NCBI GenBank assembly: GCA_905216175.1
Contig: CAJMSV010000016.1
Span: 1 to 23,635 of the forward strand
From: an uncultured bacterium
GTDB lineage: Bacteria; Actinomycetota; Coriobacteriia; Coriobacteriales; Coriobacteriaceae
DNA length: 23,635 nucleotides
Direction of reading: 5' to 3'
Part shown: positions 7,978-15,331 of the stretch, piece by piece
How the letters are laid out: every line of letters starts with the position of its first letter
Position numbering within the stretch: position 1 is the stretch's first letter
Made by a program: the position numbers and the translations under genes
The notes under the pieces: generated by a model
The model's input: only the letters and a program-made list of their open reading frames with translations
Databases searched by the model: none
What the model was told of the DNA's origin: nothing

Positions 7978-9309
7978 ATGAAGTACTTTGGCACCGACGG
8001 CTTTCGCGGTGAGGCCAACGTTGGGCTGACGGTAGAGCACGCTTATAAGATTGGCCGTTTTGTGGGCTGGTATTACGGCGCCAACCGCGAGCGCAAGGCA
8101 CGCGTGATCGTGGGCAAGGACACGCGTCGCTCGAGTTATATGTTCGAGGCGGCGCTGGTGAGCGGCCTGGTCGCGAGCGGTGCGGACGCCTATATGCTGC
8201 ACGTGATCCCCACGCCGGGCGTAGCGCATCAGACTGTGGAAGGCTGCTTCGATTGCGGTATCATGATCAGCGCGAGCCACAACCCGTTTTGCGATAACGG
8301 CATTAAGCTCGTCAACAGCGACGGCTTTAAGATGGACGAGGACGTGCTGGAGCTCATTGAGGACTACATCGATGGCAAGAGCGAGGTGCCGCTGGCAACG
8401 GGCAACCACATCGGCGCCACGGTGGACTACATGCAGGGTCGCAACCGCTACATTGCTTCGCTCATCGCCAGCGCGAACTTTTCGCTGCAGGGCGTCAAGA
8501 TCGGCATCGATTGCGCCAACGGCTCGGCATCCTCGGTGGCCAAGCCGGTGTTCGACGCACTGGGCGCCGATGTGCGCGTGATCAATGCCGCGCCCGACGG
8601 CTTTAACATCAATGTCGACTGCGGCTCTACGCATATTGAGCGCCTGCAGCGCCACGTGGTGGAGCAGGGCCTGGATGTGGGCTTTGCCTACGACGGCGAT
8701 GCCGACCGCTGCCTGGCCGTGGACGAGCGCGGCCGCGTGGTCGACGGCGACCAGATCTTGTACGTGTGCGGCGTGTACCTGAACAAGCACGGGCGTCTCT
8801 CGGGCGGTACCGTGGTACCGACGATCGCCAGCAACTTTGGCCTGATCAAGTCGTTGGAGCTTGCCGGACTGAGCGCCGTGACCAGCGGCGTGGGCGACCG
8901 TCACGTGTATGCCAAGATGCGCGAGGGCGGCTACAGCCTGGGCGGCGAGCAGACGGGCCATACGATCTTTGGCGATATCGAGCGCACGGGCGACGGCATT
9001 ATGACCTCGCTGCGCGTGATGGAAGTGATTCGTGCCGAGCGCGAGACGCTCTCGCAGCTCACGGCTCCATGCAAGCTGCTGCCACAGGCGCAGGTGGCCG
9101 TGCACGTGGCGGACAAGGACGCCGCGCTCGAGAACATGGGCGTGCAGAACGCCATCGCCGAGGCCGAGGCTGCGCTGGCAGGCGAGGGCCGCGTGCTCGT
9201 GCGCAAGAGTGGAACCGAGTCTGTGATTCGCGTTTTGGCCGAAGCCCCCGACCAAGCTGCCGCCGACGCCGCCATGAAGCGCATCGCCGCCGCGCTGGAA
9301 GCTCTGTAA
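7978..9309 (+). CDS. glmM: phosphoglucosamine mutase GlmM
   Basis: A 443-aa cytoplasmic enzyme that converts glucosamine-6-phosphate to glucosamine-1-phosphate, leading to UDP-GlcNAc for peptidoglycan. ATG 7978 follows AAGGAGAG. All four alpha-D-phosphohexomutase signatures are present in order: N-terminal KYFGTDGFRGEAN, typical of GlmM rather than phosphomannomutases; the catalytic loop ISASHNPF with the expected phosphoserine Ser100; the Mg2+ loop YDGDADR (Asp239, Asp241, Asp243); the sugar-binding GGEQTGH; and the C-terminal phosphate loop RKSGTESVIRV. The length matches the family (about 445 aa). A terminator-like hairpin abuts its ribosome site, and it ends convergently with the M32 peptidase gene across a shared bidirectional terminator. 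Nothing suggests loss of function. Confidence 0.97.
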   Translation: MKYFGTDGFRGEANVGLTVEHAYKIGRFVGWYYGANRERKARVIVGKDTRRSSYMFEAALVSGLVASGADAYMLHVIPTPGVAHQTVEGCFDCGIMISASHNPFCDNGIKLVNSDGFKMDEDVLELIEDYIDGKSEVPLATGNHIGATVDYMQGRNRYIASLIASANFSLQGVKIGIDCANGSASSVAKPVFDALGADVRVINAAPDGFNINVDCGSTHIERLQRHVVEQGLDVGFAYDGDADRCLAVDERGRVVDGDQILYVCGVYLNKHGRLSGGTVVPTIASNFGLIKSLELAGLSAVTSGVGDRHVYAKMREGGYSLGGEQTGHTIFGDIERTGDGIMTSLRVMEVIRAERETLSQLTAPCKLLPQAQVAVHVADKDAALENMGVQNAIAEAEAALAGEGRVLVRKSGTESVIRVLAEAPDQAAADAAMKRIAAALEAL

Positions 9310-9345
9310 GGTAGTCATTGGGGACGTTCTTAAACAACTAGGTGG

Positions 9346-9384
9346 AAAGGGGACGCCGCGGATTGGTTCCGCGGCGTCCCCTTT
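9346..9384. terminator. bidirectional terminator between glmM and the M32 peptidase gene
   Basis: A perfect 17-bp stem, AAAGGGGACGCCGCGGA with its complement, closes a 5-nt loop. The A-run on the left and T-run on the right let it end both convergent transcripts (glmM stop at 9309, peptidase stop at 9407). Confidence 0.88.
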
Positions 9385-9406
9385 GCGTTGACGTGTCGGT
9401 TATGCC

Positions 9407-10990
9407 TTACAGCTCGTAGAGCGTGGTGAACTTGTCCTGCAGGTAGCTGCAGTAGTAGCGGGCATCGAACGCCATGCCGCACGCGCCCTTGATGAGCTCC
9501 GGCGCGTCCTTGGCGCGGCCCCACTGCCAAATGTGCTCGCCCAGCCAGGCGCGGACGGGTGTCAGGTCGCCGCTCGCGCAGGCGCCGGTAAGGTCGACGC
9601 CGTCGCGGCACATGGCCGGCACAAACATGGCGTCGTAGGCGCTGCCCAGCGCATAGGTGGGGAAGTAGCCAAACGAGCCGCCGCTCCAGTGCGTATCCTG
9701 TAGGCAGCCGTGCGTGTCGTCGGGAACGGGAATGCCCAGGTACTCATCCATGAAGCGGTTCCAAAGCGCGGGGATGTCCTTGGCCGTAGCCTCGCCGGCA
9801 AACAGCATGCGCTCGATCTCGTAGCGCACCATAACGTGCAGCGGATAGGTGAGCTCGTCGGCCTCGGTGCGGATCAGCGAAGGCTGCGCGATGTTCACGG
9901 CGTGGTAGAGCGTGTCCTCGTCGACGTCGCCGTAGACCTCGGGTGCGTGGCGGCGCAGCACCTCGAGCAGCGGTCCCATAAAGGCGCGGCTGCGACCCAC
10001 GGTGTTTTCGAAAAAGCGGCTCTGGCTCTCGTGGATGCCCATGGAGGTGCCGCCCTCCAGGCACGTGCGCGCATAGGCGGGATTGACGCCCAGCTCGTAC
10101 ATGGTGTGCCCCGCCTCGTGGATGATGCTGTAGACGTTGGAGATGCAATCGTCCTCGTAGATGTGTGTCGCGATGCGCGCGTCACCCACGGCAAAGCCCT
10201 CGCTAAACGGGTGCTCGGTAAAGGCAAGCGTGGTGTCGTCCAGGTTCAGGCCGACGAGCTTCATCAGGTCGAAGCTCATGGCGCGCTGGGCGGCCTCGGG
10301 CACGCGGGCGTGCAAAAAGTCGGCATCGGGCTGCTGGCCGCGCTCGCCGATGGCGTGCACGAGCGGCACGACCGTGGCCTTGACCTCCTCGCAAAACGCG
10401 TCGAAGCTCTCGGCAGAAAGGCCGCGCTCGTACTGGTCGAGCCAAACGTCGTATGGGTCGCGCTTGGGGTCCATGAGTTCGGCCTGATGCTTGAGCTGGC
10501 CCACAATCTTGTCCACATAGGGCTCAAAGCTCGCCCAGTCGTTGGCCGTCTTGGCCTTGTGCCACACGGCGTCGGCCTCGCAGGTGAGCCTGGTCCAGGC
10601 CTCGGCCTCCTCGGTAGGAATAACGCTTGCCTCGCGCTGGTCGCGGCCGAGCACGCGGATCTCGTCGAGCAGCTGCGGGTCGTCGATTTTGCCGCCTGCA
10701 ACCGTCTCGCGCGCTAACGAGCGTACGAGCTCAACGGACTTCTCGCTGGTCAGTAGCTTGTGATGTTCGCCGGCAAGCGTGCCCATGGCGTCGGCACGGG
10801 CGGCAGCGCCGTTGGCAGGAGCAATCGTCGCTCCATCGAACTCGGCAATCTTGAGCAGGTACTCGCGAGTCCACAGCTTGCCCTCGAGTTTGCGGAACTT
10901 TTTGACGGCCTTGTCGACTTTAGCAGCCTTGACGCCCTTGGCAGCCTTTGCCACGGCGGCCTTGGCCTTCTTATCGAGTTTCTTTCCCAT
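9407..10990 (-). CDS. M32 family metallocarboxypeptidase (Taq carboxypeptidase-like)
   Basis: A 527-aa zinc carboxypeptidase expected to remove C-terminal residues from peptides in the cytoplasm; no signal peptide is present. ATG 10990 follows AAGGA at about seven bases. The active-site helix IIHEAGHTMYELG gives HEAGH at residues 291-295, and the third metal ligand is Glu321 in GIHESQSRFFEN, 30 residues from the first His as in characterised M32 enzymes. Other family blocks include DEYLGIPVPDD and the region around DTHWSGGSFGYFPTYALGS. The first ~35 residues are an unusual Lys/Ala-rich tail (MGKKLDKKAKAAVAKAAKG) before the usual M32 start near KLEGKLWTREYLL. It is transcribed away from pheST and ends at the terminator shared with glmM. 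Confidence 0.95.
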   Translation of the reverse strand: MGKKLDKKAKAAVAKAAKGVKAAKVDKAVKKFRKLEGKLWTREYLLKIAEFDGATIAPANGAAARADAMGTLAGEHHKLLTSEKSVELVRSLARETVAGGKIDDPQLLDEIRVLGRDQREASVIPTEEAEAWTRLTCEADAVWHKAKTANDWASFEPYVDKIVGQLKHQAELMDPKRDPYDVWLDQYERGLSAESFDAFCEEVKATVVPLVHAIGERGQQPDADFLHARVPEAAQRAMSFDLMKLVGLNLDDTTLAFTEHPFSEGFAVGDARIATHIYEDDCISNVYSIIHEAGHTMYELGVNPAYARTCLEGGTSMGIHESQSRFFENTVGRSRAFMGPLLEVLRRHAPEVYGDVDEDTLYHAVNIAQPSLIRTEADELTYPLHVMVRYEIERMLFAGEATAKDIPALWNRFMDEYLGIPVPDDTHGCLQDTHWSGGSFGYFPTYALGSAYDAMFVPAMCRDGVDLTGACASGDLTPVRAWLGEHIWQWGRAKDAPELIKGACGMAFDARYYCSYLQDKFTTLYEL

Positions 10991-11108
10991 ACCGCATCCT
11001 TAATCTCGCAGGCCGAGCGCCGCAGACGGGTGCACGGCCAGTTTGCACAGCTACCTGCCTTGTACCCAGCGCGAACAAAACGGAACGCGGCGATGCGCCC
11101 GCGAAATG

Positions 11109-11117
11109 TGTTATCCT
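11109..11117 (+). promoter_or_regulatory. extended -10 promoter of the pheST T-box transcript
   Basis: TGTTATCCT fits an extended -10 (TG-N-TATCCT at 11112-11117), giving a start near 11124, just ahead of the T-box leader. No clear -35 is visible, as is common for extended -10 promoters. Confidence 0.5.
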
Positions 11118-11123
11118 ATAGCC

Positions 11124-11408
11124 CAATGCGTTGACGGAGAGGGTTTTGCCCGCCGTGTCGCCGGCAAGAGAGGGAAGGTCATGGGCTGCAAGCCTTCCTG
11201 CGGTGGCAAGGGCCAAGCGTTCACTCCCGAGCAGCGACCTCAACGGGCGCGCGGCCGGTGGCAGCGAAGCCCCAGTAGGGAAGCCGTGAGCCTCGCGACA
11301 AGGGGCGCAGAGTGGGCACGGCGGGCCAGACATCCGCCGGGTCAAACAAGGTGGTACCGCGGAATTCAACCGTCCTTGGGCAATGTACATGCCCGAGGGC
11401 GGTTTTTT
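11124..11408 (+). promoter_or_regulatory. T-box riboswitch controlling pheS-pheT
   Basis: The diagnostic T-box core AAGGTGGTACCGCGG (11348-11362) lies about 130 bases before pheS and is followed directly by an intrinsic terminator. The upstream ~200 bases hold the stem I region, including an apical hairpin with arms GGAAGG and CCTTCC (from 11173). A TTC triplet followed by A at 11220-11222, in GCGTTCAC, is the likely specifier, matching the UUC Phe codon and the downstream genes; this placement is less certain than the T-box itself. Uncharged tRNA-Phe should favour the antiterminator and allow pheST expression. The exact 5' limit is taken from the predicted promoter. Confidence 0.93.
11370..11408 (+). 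terminator. T-box-controlled terminator
   Basis: A 13-bp stem, CCGTCCTTGGGCA with TGCCCGAGGGCGG (two G-U pairs), closes a 7-nt loop and is followed by six T residues. It sits directly after the T-box core, so this is a transcription-attenuating T-box rather than a translational one. Confidence 0.9.
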
Positions 11409-11492
11409 GTTACCGAACCGGGCCGCACATCCGCAGCTATCGGGTGCTAGCCGCCCCGGCAAGCGAGATGCGCGAGAGACGAAAGGGAAGAC

Positions 11493-12569
11493 ATGAGTCT
11501 GATTGATGATCTGGTCAAACTCGAGGAAGAGGCCAAGGAGCTCGTCGCAGGCGCCGACGACGCTGCCAAGCTCGAGGCTGCGCGCGTTGAGCTGCTCGGT
11601 CGCAAGGGCCGTATCACCGGCCTGATGCGCATGATGGGCAAGCTCGCCCCCGAGGATCGTCCCATGATGGGCAAACGCGCCAACGAGATGCGCCAGCTGA
11701 TCGAGGGCATGCTCGACGAGCGCACCACCGAGATGAAGGCTGCCGCCCTCAAGCACGCGTTCGAGCACGAGGCCGTCGACATCACGCTGCCGGGCATCCG
11801 TCCGCAGATCGGTCACCAGCACCTGATCAAGCAGATCATCGAGGAGGCCGAGGACATCTTCTGCGGTATCGGCTACACCGTCGAGTCCGGCCCCATGGTC
11901 GATACCTCCTACTACAACTTCACCGCGCTCAACGCGCCCATGGATCACCCGAGCCGCTCGGCTCGCGACACGTTCTATGTGGTCGACAACAACCCCGGCA
12001 GCGTCGCGCATCCCGAGGCTCACGCTCACGGCGAGTCCGACGTGCTGCTGCGCACCCAGACCTCAGGCGTGCAGATCCACACCATGGAGTCGCAAAAGCC
12101 GCCAATCTACATGATCTGCCCGGGCACCGTCTACCGTCCCGACACGGCCGACGCCTGCCACCTGCCGCAGTTCAACCAGATCGAGGGCCTGGTCGTTGAC
12201 GAGGGCATCACCTTTGGCGATCTTAAGGGCACGCTCGACTACTTTGTTAAGTGCATGTTTGGCGAGGATCGCAAGACGCGCTACCGCCCGCACATCAACC
12301 CCAAAACCGAGCCTTCCTGCGAGGTGGACGTGAGCTGCCACGTGTGCGGCGGCAAGGGCTGCAACTTCTGCAAGCACAGCGGCTGGATCGAGATCCTGGG
12401 CTGCGGCATGGTCGACCCCAACGTCCTGATCAACTGCGGCATCGACCCCGAGAAGTACACCGGCTTCGCCTTTGGCATTGGTGCCGAGCGCGTCGCGGCC
12501 CTGCGCTACGACCTGCCCGACCTGCGCACGTTGATGACTGGTGACATGAGGTTCTTGAACCAGTTCTAG
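11493..12569 (+). CDS. pheS: phenylalanine--tRNA ligase alpha subunit
   Basis: A 358-aa catalytic subunit of the alpha2-beta2 synthetase that charges tRNA-Phe. ATG 11493 follows AAAGGGA. The N-terminal ~90 residues form the tRNA-binding coiled coil. The class II core follows, with LPGIRPQIGHQHLIKQ, the motif-2 region (QTSGVQIHTMES, then CPGTVYRPDTADACHLPQF) and motif 3 near the C-terminus (GFAFGIGAERVAALRY). A four-cysteine cluster, CHVCGGKGCNFC (Cys282, 285, 290, 293), precedes GWIEILGCGMVDPNV; this is seen in many bacterial PheS proteins and is probably structural. pheT follows after 63 bp on the same strand, with no terminator between them, so they form an operon under the upstream T-box. 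Confidence 0.98.
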   Translation: MSLIDDLVKLEEEAKELVAGADDAAKLEAARVELLGRKGRITGLMRMMGKLAPEDRPMMGKRANEMRQLIEGMLDERTTEMKAAALKHAFEHEAVDITLPGIRPQIGHQHLIKQIIEEAEDIFCGIGYTVESGPMVDTSYYNFTALNAPMDHPSRSARDTFYVVDNNPGSVAHPEAHAHGESDVLLRTQTSGVQIHTMESQKPPIYMICPGTVYRPDTADACHLPQFNQIEGLVVDEGITFGDLKGTLDYFVKCMFGEDRKTRYRPHINPKTEPSCEVDVSCHVCGGKGCNFCKHSGWIEILGCGMVDPNVLINCGIDPEKYTGFAFGIGAERVAALRYDLPDLRTLMTGDMRFLNQF

Positions 12570-12632
12570 AACGCTTTCTTCTTAGTTGCAGTTTCCGGCT
12601 CAAAGCCGCATTTATGAAAGGAGACCAGTTAG

Positions 12633-15086
12633 ATGCGCGTTTCTTACGACTGGCTCAAGACCATGATCGATATTCCGGAGGATCCTAAGACCCTTTCGGA
12701 CGAATACATCCGTACCGGCACTGAGGTCGAGGCGATCGACACCGTGGGCGAGTCCTTCGACCATGTGGTGACCGCCAAGGTGCTCACCAAGACCCCGCAC
12801 CCCGATAGCGACCACATGTATGTGTGCTCGGTCGACGTGGGCGACAAGAATCTCGACGCCGACGGCAACCCCGCCCCGCTGCAGATCGTTTGCGGCGCGC
12901 AGAACTTTGAGGCTGGCGACCACATCGTCACGGCAATGATCGGCGCTGTGCTTCCCGGCGACGTCAAGATCAAGAAGAGCAAGCTTCGCGGCGTCGTGTC
13001 CATGGGCATGAACTGCTCTGCGCGCGAGCTCGGCCTGGGCGGCGACCACTCCGGCATCATGATCCTGCCCGAGGATACGCCCTGCGGCATGCCGTTTGCC
13101 GAGTACGTGGGCTCGAGCGACACCGTGCTCGACTGCGAGATCACGCCCAACCGCCCCGACTGCCTGTCCATGATCGGCATGGCCCGCGAAACCGGTGCCA
13201 TCTTCGACCGCGATTTCCACGTTGAGCTGCCCGCCATCAAGGTCGAGACCGGCCGCGCGACCGACGACGAGCTTTCGGTCGAGATTGCCGACGAGGGCCT
13301 GTGCGACCGCTACGTCGCCCGCATCGTGCGCAACGTGAAGGTCGGCCCCTCGCCCGACTGGATGGTCAAGCGCCTCAACGCCCTGGGCGTGCGCCCACAC
13401 AACAACATCGTCGACATCACCAACTACGTGATGATGCTCACCGGTCAGCCGCTGCACGCCTTTGACCTGGACACCTTTGCCGAGCGCGATGGCCATCGCC
13501 GCGTGGTGGTTCGCGCCGCCCAGCAGGATGAGAAGTTCACGACCCTCGACGGCGAGGAGCGCACGCTCGACGCCGGCATGGGCCTCATCACCGACGGCGA
13601 GCGTCCCGTGGCGCTGGCCGGTGTCATGGGCGGCATGGATTCCGAGATCGAGGACGATACCGTCGATGTGATGGTCGAGAGCGCCTGCTTCAACGCCGGT
13701 CGCATCTCGCACACCAGCCGCGATCTGTCGCTGATCTCCGACGCCTCCATTCGCTTTGAGCGCCAGGTTGACGAGACCGGCTGCGTGGATGTTGCCAACA
13801 TTGCCTGCGCGCTGATTGAGGAGATCGCCGGCGGCGAGGTCGCCCCCGGCTATGTGGACGTGTTCCCCGCGCCCAAGACCATCGACAGCATCAAGCTGCG
13901 CCTGGCCCGCGTGCACGCCATCTGCGGTGCCGACATCGAGCCCGACTTTATCGAGCGCTCGCTCACCCGCCTGGGCTGCACCGTCGAGCGCGACGGCGAG
14001 GACTTTATGGTCACGCCGCCGAGCTTCCGTCCCGACCTGCCGCGTGAGATCGACCTGATCGAGGAGGTCCTGCGCCTATGGGGCATGGGCCGTGTGACGG
14101 CGACCATTCCGGCTGCCAAGAACCACATCGGCGGTCTGACGCGCGAGCAGAAGCTTACCCGCAAGGTCGGCGAGATCCTGCGCGCCTGTGGCCTCAACGA
14201 GACCACGACCTTTGGCTTTGCTGCCCCGGGCGACCTGGAGAAGATTGGCATGTCCACCGAGGGCCGCGGCTGCCCCGTGGTTCTCATGAACCCGCTGGTG
14301 GCCGAGCAGACCGAGATGCGCCGCTCGCTGCTGCCGGGTCTGCTGCAGTCTGTGGCCTACAACGAGGCCCACGGCACGCCCAACGTGCATCTGTACGAGG
14401 TCGGCAGTCTGTTCCACGGTCGCGAGAACGCCAGCCTGCCCAAGGAGACCAAGTCCGTGGCGGGCGTGCTCTCGGGCCAGTGGAGCGAGCAGTCTTGGAA
14501 CATGAAGTACCGCAAGCTGCGTTTCTTCTTTGGCAAGGGCATTGTCGAGGAGCTGCTTGCCCAGCTGCGCATCGAGAAGGTTCGCTTCCGTCCCGTCGAG
14601 GGCGAGGGCTATGCCTTCCTGCAGCCGGGTCGTGCTGCCGAGGTTCTGTCCGGCGGCACTGTGCTGGGCTGGGTCGGCGAGATTCACCCCGAGGCGCGCG
14701 AGGCGATGGGCATCGACGAGGTCGTCGTTGCCTTTGAGCTCGATCTGGACAAGCTGATTAAGGGCGCCCGCAATCAGGAGAACTACCGCGAGTTCTCGCA
14801 GTACCCGGCTGTTGAGCACGACCTTGCTATCGTGGTCGACAACTCCGTGACCTGCGAGGATCTTGAGCGCCGCATTACCAGCGCCGGCGGCAAGCTGCTC
14901 GAGGGCGTGCGCCTGTTCGACGTCTACCGCGATCCCATCCGCATCGGAGCGGGCAAGAAGTCCATGGCCTTTGCGCTTACGTATCGCTCCGACGACCATA
15001 CGCTGACCAGCGAAGAGGTCGAGAAGGCGCACCAGAAGATCGTCACCAAGGTGTGCAAGGGCGTAAACGGCGAGGTCCGCGGCTAG
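12633..15086 (+). CDS. pheT: phenylalanine--tRNA ligase beta subunit
   Basis: An 817-aa subunit that binds tRNA and edits mischarged Tyr-tRNA-Phe. ATG 12633 follows AAAGGAG with seven bases between. Domains in order: N-terminal B1 and the EMAP-like tRNA-binding OB domain at about 40-155 (TPHPDSDHMYVCSVDVG, then IVCGAQNFEAGDHIVTA and SRELGLG-like SARELGLGG); the B3/B4 editing region at about 210-390; the B5 domain at about 410-485 (RLGCTVERDGEDFMVTPPS, then RPDLPREIDLIEEVLRLWG); the catalytic-like core; and the C-terminal anticodon-binding FDX-ACB domain at about 725-817 (REFSQYPAVEHDLAIVVD). The length matches bacterial PheT. It ends before a strong terminator that overlaps the next operon's promoter. 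Confidence 0.98.
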   Translation: MRVSYDWLKTMIDIPEDPKTLSDEYIRTGTEVEAIDTVGESFDHVVTAKVLTKTPHPDSDHMYVCSVDVGDKNLDADGNPAPLQIVCGAQNFEAGDHIVTAMIGAVLPGDVKIKKSKLRGVVSMGMNCSARELGLGGDHSGIMILPEDTPCGMPFAEYVGSSDTVLDCEITPNRPDCLSMIGMARETGAIFDRDFHVELPAIKVETGRATDDELSVEIADEGLCDRYVARIVRNVKVGPSPDWMVKRLNALGVRPHNNIVDITNYVMMLTGQPLHAFDLDTFAERDGHRRVVVRAAQQDEKFTTLDGEERTLDAGMGLITDGERPVALAGVMGGMDSEIEDDTVDVMVESACFNAGRISHTSRDLSLISDASIRFERQVDETGCVDVANIACALIEEIAGGEVAPGYVDVFPAPKTIDSIKLRLARVHAICGADIEPDFIERSLTRLGCTVERDGEDFMVTPPSFRPDLPREIDLIEEVLRLWGMGRVTATIPAAKNHIGGLTREQKLTRKVGEILRACGLNETTTFGFAAPGDLEKIGMSTEGRGCPVVLMNPLVAEQTEMRRSLLPGLLQSVAYNEAHGTPNVHLYEVGSLFHGRENASLPKETKSVAGVLSGQWSEQSWNMKYRKLRFFFGKGIVEELLAQLRIEKVRFRPVEGEGYAFLQPGRAAEVLSGGTVLGWVGEIHPEAREAMGIDEVVVAFELDLDKLIKGARNQENYREFSQYPAVEHDLAIVVDNSVTCEDLERRITSAGGKLLEGVRLFDVYRDPIRIGAGKKSMAFALTYRSDDHTLTSEEVEKAHQKIVTKVCKGVNGEVRG

Positions 15087-15193
15087 GGCTTGCGCTGGGT
15101 ATAGGCCAGCGGTGGCTGCCGCCGAGTCCTACGTGATTGCTATGCTCGGTATAAGGCACTGCTGAGCCTGCATATATGACACGCGCATTACAT

Positions 15194-15228
15194 AACGGCG
15201 TGCTGCTTTGTCGGCAGCGCGCCGTTTT
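15194..15228 (+). terminator. rho-independent terminator of pheST
   Basis: AACGGCGTGCTGC pairs with GCAGCGCGCCGTT (13 bp, one G-U pair) around a 7-nt loop, with TTTT at its end. It lies 107 bp after the pheT stop. Its loop and right arm overlap the -35 and spacer of the following promoter. Confidence 0.85.
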
Positions 15229-15236
15229 GCTATGAT
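15208..15236 (+). promoter_or_regulatory. promoter of the nickel/cobalt ECF transporter operon
   Basis: TTGTCG (15208-15213), a 17-bp spacer and TATGAT (15231-15236) make a good vegetative promoter with a predicted start near 15243. The -35 lies in the loop of the pheT terminator, and the -10 immediately follows its T-run. Confidence 0.7.
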
Positions 15237-15246
15237 AGCCCGCGGC

Positions 15247-15274
15247 GTGTTACGAATCTGACAATACGTAACAC
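15247..15274 (+). promoter_or_regulatory. NikR-like operator, GTGTTAC-N14-GTAACAC
   Basis: A perfect inverted repeat, GTGTTACG (15247-15254) and CGTAACAC (15267-15274), starts about four bases after the predicted transcription start of the metal-transporter operon, where a bound repressor would block transcription. NikR operators are long-spaced palindromes that vary between taxa, and I recall this half-site type from nickel transporters in other lineages. No nikR gene is in the window, so the regulator is inferred. Confidence 0.6.
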
Positions 15275-15331
15275 TGACAAGGTGATTCAGGCGGCGTTGC
15301 AATTCCGTGCGCCGACAACCGGGAGGCGTAC

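Noticed and set aside
9316..9336. ATTGGGGACGTTCTTAAAC-like sequence after glmM, similar in style to dispersed repeats in gut Actinomycetota
   Set aside because: There is only one partial copy in the window and no paired arm, so repeat status cannot be supported.
11043..11450. 135-codon plus-strand open frame through the T-box leader
   Set aside because: It lies over the T-box RNA structure and terminator, with no ribosome site or recognisable protein.
15237..15331. Possible cobalamin riboswitch before cbiM
   Set aside because: The leader is only about 90 nt and lacks the conserved B12-box; the palindrome here suits a protein operator.
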